14,477 nucleotides of DNA from Erythrobacter sp. UBA2510 (GTDB taxonomy: Bacteria; Pseudomonadota; Alphaproteobacteria; Sphingomonadales; Sphingomonadaceae), in the NCBI GenBank assembly GCA_002341345.1, contig DDNW01000140.1, positions 1 through 14,477 on the forward strand, written 5' to 3'. Shown here piece by piece: positions 1 through 5,562 of the stretch (within the stretch, counting starts at the first letter, position 1; each line of letters starts with the position of its first letter). The translations under genes and the position numbers were made by a program. The notes under the pieces are model-generated. The model was not told the DNA's origin. It saw only the letters and a program-made list of their open reading frames with translations, and searched no databases.

Positions 1-24
1 ATAATCGCGGACTGCAAAGAATAT

Positions 25-50
25 GTGTAATCTGGATCTCAACATTACAC
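25..50. repeat. Inverted repeat at the broken end of the sno gene
   Basis: GTGTAAT at 25-31 and ATTACAC at 44-50 are perfect 7-base inverted copies separated by 12 bases. The right arm contains the TAA stop of the sno gene and its last codon, GTG. The sequence from here to base 1 is clearly less G+C rich than the gene. The position, exactly where the protein ends early, suggests a recombination site or the tip of an inserted element, but no known element is recognised. Confidence 0.45.
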
Positions 51-2528
51 GTATTCGCGCGGAGAGAGATCGATATCGAACGCTTCGCGTTCCTCGTCCG
101 AGAGATCGGCCAGGCGCCGGTCGAGCATGGCCTCGGCGGTCGAGACCAGCTGCACGACAACCGAATGGTGATCGCCGAGCGCCTCTTCCATCGCGGGGAT
201 CAGGCTCGGAAGTTTCATCGAAAGCAGAAGCTGCGCAAAGAAGCGTTGCTTGGTGCCTTCGAAGATCGAGAGCGCCGCAGCCTTGGCGTTGCGATTGAGC
301 GTGTCACCGCTGTCCTCGTCGACCACTCTTGTGGCTTCGAGCGCTTGGTCGAGATTGCGATGGATGATCGCCCAGGCATCGGCGTATGCATCGTAGACCC
401 GCACCTGCGCCTGCGTCAGCTGGTGTTCGAGGATCTCGTATTCGACCCCGGCAAAGGACAATGCGCGGGCAAGGTAGAGCCCCTGTGCCTTGAGATCGCG
501 GGCAACAAGTTCCATCGCCGCAACGCCGCCGGCGCGGATCTCGGTCATGAACGCCTCATGCGATGGAAACGCGGTTTCCGGACCCCACAGTCCAAGCCGG
601 GCTGTGTAGCCGAGATTGGCAATGTCCGATGCGCCGGTAGCAGAGGCATACAAAACACGTGCTCGCGGCAGGTGGTTTTGCAGCCTCAGGCCCGCCATGC
701 CCTGCTCCGAGCCTTTGACCTTGCCGCGGGTTGAGGAAGAGCCGAGCGCATTGGCCATGGCATGCGCTTCGTCGAAGGCAATCACGCCCTCGAAATCTTC
801 GGCGGCCCAGGTGAGGATCTGATCGAGCCTCGTGTCCTCGGCGCGTCCCGAGCGAAGCGTTGGATAAGTTACGAACAGGATACCCTCGGGCATCGTCACC
901 GGACTTCCGAGCTTCCAACGGGAGAGCGGCTGAACATCGAGCGGAAGCCCGCCAAGCGCTTCCCAGTCGCGGCGCGCGTCTTCGAGCAGTGCCTCGTTTT
1001 TGGTGATCCAGATGTGACGGCTTTCGCCCGAGAGCCAGCGGTCCATCATGACACCCGCAATTTGGCGACCCTTGCCCGCACCCGTACCGTCACCGAGGAA
1101 GAACCCCTGGCGATAGGAATAACCGTCCTCTGCAAGTTCGACCGTCGTCCCATGTTGAGTGGGACGGAATTGCCCGGGGAGATCGCGCGCGAAAGCCTCA
1201 CAGGCGTAGATCAGTGTTTCGCATTGGGCGGCCGAGAGCAGTTTGTCGCCCTGCCAATTGGCGGGAAGCAAAGGGCGCGCTTTCGGCACCGGTGCCGCGA
1301 CCGAGCCCATCGCAACCGATTCTACGAGCGGCGTCGGGTGAACAGGTGCATCCTGCATGATGACGCGGCTCGGTCGGTAAGGCAGGTAGATGCCCGCCTG
1401 CTCGGGGACGGGTGCAGGCTCTTCCAGGGCTTGATAGTCGAGCGCGACTGCCGCGCTTTTCTGGGCGGCTTCGGTCACGAAAGGAGCGACTGGCTTGCGC
1501 GAGCCAGAGCCGCTCACCGAAGTTGCGACCGAACGTACCGCAAGGCGATGGACCTTTGCCTGCAAGGGCGCTCGATTGGGCAAATGCGCCAGGCAGGAAT
1601 TCAGTTCGGCGAGATCGGCGAACTCTCCCAAAATCGTGGAATTGCCCTGAAGATCCGCTTTCTCGATCACGACCATTCTGACAGCGATCCCGGTTCCGCT
1701 TCGTGAGAATGCGCCCGACAACCGGACGTTGAGCAGCAGCGAAGCCTGTTCTTGGTCCTCGACAAAAGCCATGGCATCAAAGCCGTCCGGGAGAATGGCC
1801 ACGGTGCGACCTCCTACCGCGCAAATCCGCAGCGCACTGCGCAAGTGGCGCATTGCCGCGCGGCCATCGACGCCTCGCTCGCGGCTTCGGGCGAAGGGAG
1901 GGTTCATCAATATGACGCTGGGGTTGAGGCTGGAACCGGGGCCATTGGCGAGTTCGGCGATCAACTCGCCATCATGAGCGGACAGTTTGGCACGCGGGAA
2001 GAGATGCGCGAGCGCATCGCGGCGCGCGCGATCAATCTCGTTCAGCGTCAACGAGCAATCTCGAACGTCGCCCCAAAGCGCGAGCGCACCATTCCCGGCT
2101 GACGGTTCAAGAACGTGATCGCGCGTGCCAAGGCAAGCGGCCTTGGCGATCAGCCATCCAAGGACCGGCGGCGTCGAAAATTGCTGCAGCTCGACCTGGC
2201 TCTCGCTGCGCACGTGGCGAGGCGGCAAGGCTGCCTCGAGCCAATCGAACCGCGCCGCGGCCTCGTGGAAGCCGGTATTGAGGTCGATCCGTGAGAACTC
2301 GCGAATCCAGAGCAAGGCTCCAATCTCGACCGCGTTGTTGTAGTCGTCGATGGTCCAGGCGCTGCCCCAGTCCTGCACCCCGGTTTGAGCGGCGAAGAAC
2401 TCGGCAATGTCAGGTCGGTTGAGATGGCATCCATCCGCAAGGCACCGGGAAATTTGTTCGCCGATTGCGAAAGCGAGCGGAACTGTGCTCGATGTCTCGC
2501 GGTCGGGGAAAAAGTCTGACTGAAACAT
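45..2528 (-). CDS. Strawberry-notch-like methylase/helicase, C-terminally truncated
   Basis: This is an 827-residue protein of the bacterial strawberry-notch (Sno) type, large proteins of plasmids and islands that join a DNA-methylase-like N-terminus to a helicase-like region. The methylase part shows QFSTPP (116-121), the SAM-binding EPSAGNG (141-147) and NPPF (209-212), the motif of amino-group DNA methylases. The helicase part shows a Walker A-like GDGTGAGKGRQ (479-489), DEAH (586-589) and SAT (629-631). The chosen ATG has AGGAGG ten bases upstream; an in-frame ATG nine codons earlier lies upstream of this ribosome site and has none. Family members are usually about 1,400 residues with a second helicase domain. 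Here the reading frame stops right after LSPREYV, where, from memory of the family, the C-terminal domain should begin, so it is probably a disrupted gene. It follows the primase-like gene by 78 bases in the same direction. Confidence 0.85.
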   Translation of the reverse strand: MFQSDFFPDRETSSTVPLAFAIGEQISRCLADGCHLNRPDIAEFFAAQTGVQDWGSAWTIDDYNNAVEIGALLWIREFSRIDLNTGFHEAAARFDWLEAALPPRHVRSESQVELQQFSTPPVLGWLIAKAACLGTRDHVLEPSAGNGALALWGDVRDCSLTLNEIDRARRDALAHLFPRAKLSAHDGELIAELANGPGSSLNPSVILMNPPFARSRERGVDGRAAMRHLRSALRICAVGGRTVAILPDGFDAMAFVEDQEQASLLLNVRLSGAFSRSGTGIAVRMVVIEKADLQGNSTILGEFADLAELNSCLAHLPNRAPLQAKVHRLAVRSVATSVSGSGSRKPVAPFVTEAAQKSAAVALDYQALEEPAPVPEQAGIYLPYRPSRVIMQDAPVHPTPLVESVAMGSVAAPVPKARPLLPANWQGDKLLSAAQCETLIYACEAFARDLPGQFRPTQHGTTVELAEDGYSYRQGFFLGDGTGAGKGRQIAGVMMDRWLSGESRHIWITKNEALLEDARRDWEALGGLPLDVQPLSRWKLGSPVTMPEGILFVTYPTLRSGRAEDTRLDQILTWAAEDFEGVIAFDEAHAMANALGSSSTRGKVKGSEQGMAGLRLQNHLPRARVLYASATGASDIANLGYTARLGLWGPETAFPSHEAFMTEIRAGGVAAMELVARDLKAQGLYLARALSFAGVEYEILEHQLTQAQVRVYDAYADAWAIIHRNLDQALEATRVVDEDSGDTLNRNAKAAALSIFEGTKQRFFAQLLLSMKLPSLIPAMEEALGDHHSVVVQLVSTAEAMLDRRLADLSDEEREAFDIDLSPREYV

Positions 2529-2538
2529 GACTTCTCGT

Positions 2539-2544
2539 CCTCCT
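2539..2544 (-). promoter_or_regulatory. Ribosome binding site deciding the sno start
   Basis: The minus strand reads AGGAGG, a perfect anti-16S match, ten bases before the ATG at 2528. It lies downstream of the alternative ATG at 2555, so it supports the shorter N-terminus beginning MFQSDFF. Confidence 0.7.
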
Positions 2545-2606
2545 GATTGAGGCATCGGGACATGCGCCCTTTGCCGAGTCAGGAATTCGAGAAGCTCTCT
2601 CTCCTC

Positions 2607-3521
2607 TTATCGACACGCCTTGCGGTGAAGCCATGACTGGAGCTCGTCGTTCCAGTCGGTCCCGCGCGAATTGGGCCGTCGGATCTGGATGTTTCGCCCT
2701 TCACGGAGATAGGCATCGCGCCCTCGCTCGGCCGCAAGCTCGCCGCCCGCATCGTGATCGACGAAGAGATGGAGCTCGCTCACGCTCTCAGGGATGGCAA
2801 CCAGGCCGAAGCGTTCATTGCCCAGCGTTGCCCAGGTTGGGATACCGGTGAGCGCATAGGCCGACATCGCGCTCTCAATGCCTTCGGCGAGACCGAGCCT
2901 TCCCTCGGCGGGTGCGAACAGGCGTACTGCCGCCTCGCCGAGTGACCCCAGTGCGCGTTTGGGCTTGGCAAACGATGCCTGAGTATCTCCGGAATGCGAC
3001 AGGAAGGTCCGGTGAATGGCACTCGGTCCCTCGTCGAGGCTGACGGCAGCGATCATCGCTGGCAGAAAGCGCGCGCGCCCCTTCGGTCCAAGCGGTGTGC
3101 GTGGATGAAACCTCAATGCAGCAGATGTGGCGAGGATGCCGCGCCCTTCGAGATATACCTTGGCAGGACTTCGCTGCAGCGGTCGGGCATCGCGCCAGAT
3201 GCGGAGCGCTGCAGCTGATGGCTTGCTGGAAAAGCTCGGCTGGATCGGAAATTCGTCGGAGGTGCCCGAGAACAGCGCTGAAATCTCGATCCCGTCTCGA
3301 GCGAGGGCAGCGAGCACGCTCGCCTGATCGCATCCGGCGAAACAATGCAGAAGGATAGCCCTCCGGCCAAGCGTGACGCCGAGCGAAGGGGTGCGGTCAT
3401 CATGCGCGGGACAACGGGCCATGCCCTTGGTGCCTGACCACTTGCCGCCGCGGCTCTCGCAGAGCTTGCGAGCGGTGTCCTCTAGCGAGGGGCGGGATAG
3501 GGTTGAGTTCGAAACGGACAT
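2607..3521 (-). CDS. Toprim-domain primase-like protein (DUF7146/CHC2 type)
   Basis: This 304-residue protein resembles the small primase-like proteins of plasmids, phages and integrative elements. The N-terminal zinc-binding motif uses C37 and H40 (CPAH) with C60 and C64 (CFAGC), the arrangement of CHC2 primase zinc fingers. The C-terminal toprim fold shows the catalytic glutamate E213 in AEGIE, the DxD pair D255/D257 in VDHDAGG, and GTDWND near 287-292. It is shorter than DnaG and has no helicase-binding domain, so it is not the housekeeping primase. The ATG at 3521 has GGAG seven bases upstream; a TTG seven codons earlier has no such site. It is the first gene of a leftward pair with sno, an order common on sphingomonad and rhizobial islands. 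The likely role is element replication or transfer-strand priming; activity is inferred from the motifs. Confidence 0.85.
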   Translation of the reverse strand: MSVSNSTLSRPSLEDTARKLCESRGGKWSGTKGMARCPAHDDRTPSLGVTLGRRAILLHCFAGCDQASVLAALARDGIEISALFSGTSDEFPIQPSFSSKPSAAALRIWRDARPLQRSPAKVYLEGRGILATSAALRFHPRTPLGPKGRARFLPAMIAAVSLDEGPSAIHRTFLSHSGDTQASFAKPKRALGSLGEAAVRLFAPAEGRLGLAEGIESAMSAYALTGIPTWATLGNERFGLVAIPESVSELHLFVDHDAGGELAAERGRDAYLREGRNIQIRRPNSRGTDWNDELQSWLHRKACR

Positions 3522-3655
3522 ACTGGCTCCATCGCCGCACAATTGCCCCTGCAGACTGCCCCCTTTTCTCTTACCGGACGCGTATGGCGCTTTCCTACAC
3601 CCCTATGTTCCATTTATGTTCTGTCACCTGTCCAGGCAAGATAAGAGAGAACGAA
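3522..3655. promoter_or_regulatory. Divergent promoter region between primase-like and transglycosylase genes
   Basis: The 134 bases separate two divergently transcribed genes, so both promoters should lie here. The stretch is lower in G+C than its surroundings. A tandem CTGTCAC-CTGTCCA occurs at 3621-3634, close to the rightward gene. No convincing -35/-10 pair was identified. Confidence 0.4.
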
Positions 3656-4246
3656 ATGAGACGAAAATGGGTAGCTGGCGTGTGTTGCGGGCTCGCAATT
3701 GCGATCCCCGCCATCGCTCAGGCGCAGGAGTTCCGGGTCTTTGATCATCGACTGAGCAGGGTCGAAAAGCCGGCAGACAATGAAGTTATGTACGATCCTT
3801 CTCTGGCGGTCATTGGGACCGAAGGAAGGTACCCATCGGCCGCCAACCGAAGTTTCAAGGAGACGCTCTACGAACCCCTCATCCGCCAAGCTGAAGCAAG
3901 GTATCGATTGCCGCCTCGATTGCTCCAGGCATTGGTCTGGCAAGAATCTCGGTTTAATCCATTGGCGATCAGTCCGGCTGGTGCTGCCGGACTTGCGCAA
4001 CTTATGCCTGCAACCGCACAAGAACTCGGCGTAACCAATCGGCACGATCCAGCTCAGAATATCGACGGTGGCGCGCGATATCTAAGGCAGATGCTCGACC
4101 GGTTTGGTGCGATCCATCTCGCATTGGCGGCCTACAATGCGGGACCCGGCGCGGTATCCCGTGCTGGCGGAATACCAAGAAATCGGGAAACGCCGGGATA
4201 TGTGAGGAGCGTTATCCAAAGATGGATGGCATACGGAGCATTATGA
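3656..4246 (+). CDS. VirB1-like lytic transglycosylase (SLT family)
   Basis: This 196-residue secreted protein should cleave peptidoglycan between MurNAc and GlcNAc, probably to open the wall locally for a transfer apparatus or during element spread. It begins with a signal peptide cut after AQA at residue 23. The SLT domain covers roughly 70-190, with the catalytic glutamate E97 in LVWQESRF, GLAQLMP (112-118), GGARYL and AYNAGPG. The ATG at 3656 is chosen because the signal peptide begins there; a purine-rich AGAGAG lies just upstream, and the frame could extend 51 codons further but without a sensible N-terminus. The catalytic domain is close to that of the VirB1 at 10860-11510. Codon use looks less G+C rich than in the virB genes, fitting acquired DNA. 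Its stop overlaps the next start. Confidence 0.9.
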   Translation: MRRKWVAGVCCGLAIAIPAIAQAQEFRVFDHRLSRVEKPADNEVMYDPSLAVIGTEGRYPSAANRSFKETLYEPLIRQAEARYRLPPRLLQALVWQESRFNPLAISPAGAAGLAQLMPATAQELGVTNRHDPAQNIDGGARYLRQMLDRFGAIHLALAAYNAGPGAVSRAGGIPRNRETPGYVRSVIQRWMAYGAL

Positions 4247-4446
4247 ACACGAATCGGAAAAGGATCAGCGGACGGCTCGAGCATCTCCCGCGTGGGGCAG
4301 CGATCGTGACAGATGCAGGCGACCACTGGGTTCTGGAAGACTACGAACCATCGAACGATGACTTCGGTTTCGAGGTCACTGCCGAGGGTATCGTTGTGGG
4401 CTTTGACCGCCTTCGGGTTGAGTGGCTTGGCCAAGTGCCTGCGTAG
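4243..4446 (+). CDS. Small DUF5818-like protein
   Basis: This 67-residue soluble protein has no signal peptide or membrane segment. It resembles, from memory, the DUF5818 small proteins common in sphingomonads: a short beta-rich unit beginning GRLEHLPRG and ending GFDRLRVEWLG. The function of that family is unknown. The ATG at 4243 overlaps the TGA of the transglycosylase gene (ATGA), with GGAG four bases upstream, so the two are probably translationally coupled. An ATG seven codons earlier would overlap the upstream gene further and is less likely. Being last before the att fragment makes it the outermost gene of the element. Family assignment is moderate; a role is not inferred. Confidence 0.7.
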   Translation: MNTNRKRISGRLEHLPRGAAIVTDAGDHWVLEDYEPSNDDFGFEVTAEGIVVGFDRLRVEWLGQVPA

Positions 4447-4456
4447 ACAGTCCGCG

Positions 4457-4497
4457 TGGGGCACACCAAACATTTTCGGGGGCATGAATGGGGGCAC
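4457..4497 (+). repeat. Three GGGGCA-type direct repeats beside the att site
   Basis: TGGGGCAC (4457-4464), CGGGGGCAT (4477-4485) and TGGGGGCAC (4489-4497) share a G4-5CA core, at spacings of 20 and 12 bases. They lie between the last element gene and the tRNA fragment, where tyrosine integrases often have arm-type binding sites. Binding is inference; the repeats are seen directly. Confidence 0.45.
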
Positions 4498-4550
4498 CTT
4501 AGTGAAGGAGTGCAAATTACACCAATATAATTCAATAGGTTATATATTGA

Positions 4551-4574
4551 GTTCGAATCCCTCCGTCTCCGCCA
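4551..4574 (+). other. Serine-type tRNA 3' end fragment; attR-like integration site
   Basis: The 24 bases from GTTCGAATCC to the CCA at 4572-4574 match the T-loop, the 3' half of the T stem and the 3' acceptor strand (GTCTCCG then CCA) of a serine-type tRNA. The bases just upstream (TTGA) do not pair as a T stem 5' strand and no anticodon arm or 5' acceptor is present, so this is not a working tRNA. An AT-rich stretch with an imperfect inverted repeat (CAATATA 4523-4529, TATATTG 4543-4549) abuts it. This is the pattern left at the far end of an element integrated in a tRNA gene. The tRNA could instead be another class with a similar 3' end. Confidence 0.65.
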
Positions 4575-4678
4575 CTTCCCTGAATTCACCAGCCAGCCCC
4601 CGAACACCCAAGAAACTGCGCTTTCGCGCCGCCTGATGTGCTGCCATGGCGCAAAATTTTGGCGGGGTTCGGGACAAG

Positions 4679-4714
4679 CGTCACAAACCCCGATTTCGTC
4701 ACACACAAGTCACA
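4679..4714 (+). promoter_or_regulatory. GTCACA repeats upstream of the response regulator
   Basis: CGTCACA (4679-4685), CGTCACA (4697-4703) and AGTCACA (4708-4714) lie 46-81 bases before the start codon. The last two are 11 bases apart, the spacing used by OmpR/PhoB-type winged-helix regulators on direct repeats. This suggests autoregulation, or control by a related regulator. From 4447 to 4759 the window otherwise holds only the att region and this element; no gene is seen. Confidence 0.45.
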
Positions 4715-4759
4715 TCCTTGTTGCACCGATTCCCGCGCGACGACGCAGGGGATCCGGAC

Positions 4760-5434
4760 ATGAATCGGGTGAGCATCTTCACGACCGACCGCACGGCGGC
4801 ACAGTTCAGCGCGCTCGAATTGTCGGACTCTACGTTCGAATTCGAACTGCTGCCCCCCGATGGTCCGCGCAAGCTGGTCGAAGGGCCTACCTGGGCCTTC
4901 GTTGATTGGGTGATGGACGATCTTTCCGGCCTTGAAATGTGCCGCCGGTTGCGCGCCGACAAGCGCTTTGCCGATGCCCATCTGACGCTGGTGCTGGAAG
5001 AGGACGACCCCGAAGACCGGCGCCGCGCGCTGAAGGCCGGAGCCGATGATTATGCGGTCGGCCCACTCGACCGGCAGACGATGCTCGACCGGGTGCTGGC
5101 GCTGTTTTCCGCGCGCAATTCCGCGCATGCCAGTCAGGTGATCGAGGCTGGCGATTTGTCGATCAACGTCTCGGGCGAGCAGGCACGCTGGAAGGACCAG
5201 CTGGTGCCGCTGCGACCCAACGAGTTTCGCGTGCTGCGCTTCATGGCCGAGAACCCCAACCGCATCCTCACCCGCAAGGAACTGGTCGAGGCGCTGGGTA
5301 AGGCGGGTGACCCGGATTACCTGCGCACGGTCGATGTGTGGATCAAGCGGTTGCGTTTCGGCCTGAGAAGCGCGGAGGCCGGGCACCTCCTGCGCACCGT
5401 GCATGGCAAGGGCTATGTGCTCGACCTGAACTGA
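4760..5434 (+). CDS. OmpR/PhoB-type winged-helix response regulator with degenerate receiver
   Basis: This 224-residue regulator has an N-terminal receiver-like domain (about 1-120) and a C-terminal winged-helix DNA-binding domain (about 128-224) containing LRPNEFRVLRFM, the DVWIKRLR recognition region and the wing end GKGYVLDL. D49 (FVDW) sits where the phosphorylated aspartate belongs. The usual acidic pair near the N-terminus is reduced to one D10 (IFTTDRT), the conserved Thr/Ser is a leucine (TLVLEE), and the conserved lysine is glycine (AVGPLD). It may therefore not be phosphorylated in the normal way. The ATG at 4760 follows a GGGG-containing site and begins the receiver fold; longer forms add unstructured residues. 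No kinase gene is adjacent. GTCACA repeats upstream suggest autoregulation. Confidence 0.88.
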   Translation: MNRVSIFTTDRTAAQFSALELSDSTFEFELLPPDGPRKLVEGPTWAFVDWVMDDLSGLEMCRRLRADKRFADAHLTLVLEEDDPEDRRRALKAGADDYAVGPLDRQTMLDRVLALFSARNSAHASQVIEAGDLSINVSGEQARWKDQLVPLRPNEFRVLRFMAENPNRILTRKELVEALGKAGDPDYLRTVDVWIKRLRFGLRSAEAGHLLRTVHGKGYVLDLN

Positions 5435-5488
5435 GCGCCACGGGCGGCGCGCTGGCCGCCTGCCTTTGACGCATCACTGACCCAACGG

Positions 5489-5520
5489 AAAAGGCCCCCA
5501 CCTTTCGGCAGGGGCCTTTT
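5489..5520. terminator. Bidirectional intrinsic terminator
   Basis: AAAAGGCCCC (5489-5498) pairs with GGGGCCTTTT (5511-5520) around a 12-base loop. The A/T ends give a run of Ts in either direction. It sits between the rightward regulator and the leftward TonB receptor, so it should end both transcripts. Confidence 0.85.
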
Positions 5521-5562
5521 CGATTTGTCCCACTGGGGTGGGCTGATGCCGTGGCTCTCAGA

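Larger units (their letters stand above)
1..4574. mobile_element. Right end of a tRNA-associated integrative element (partial)
   Basis: The right limit is a copy of the 3' end of a serine-type tRNA gene at 4551-4574 that lacks the rest of the tRNA. When an element integrates into the 3' end of a tRNA gene, the tRNA is rebuilt at one end and only the 3' segment is left at the other, so the DNA to the left of the fragment should be the element. The cargo fits: a toprim primase-like gene, a strawberry-notch gene, a VirB1-like transglycosylase and a DUF5818-like gene. No integrase is visible; it should lie beyond the left edge, near the intact tRNA. The left limit is unknown, and the first 44 bases may belong to a second insertion. 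The element call is inference from the fragment and gene content. Confidence 0.6.

Noticed and set aside
762..1706. A 314-codon open frame on the plus strand
   Set aside because: It lies antisense inside sno, which has clear methylase and helicase motifs; its product is rich in Arg and Cys without motifs.
4490..4574. A complete tRNA gene
   Set aside because: Only the T-loop-to-CCA segment is present; the upstream sequence cannot form the other arms or the 5' acceptor strand.
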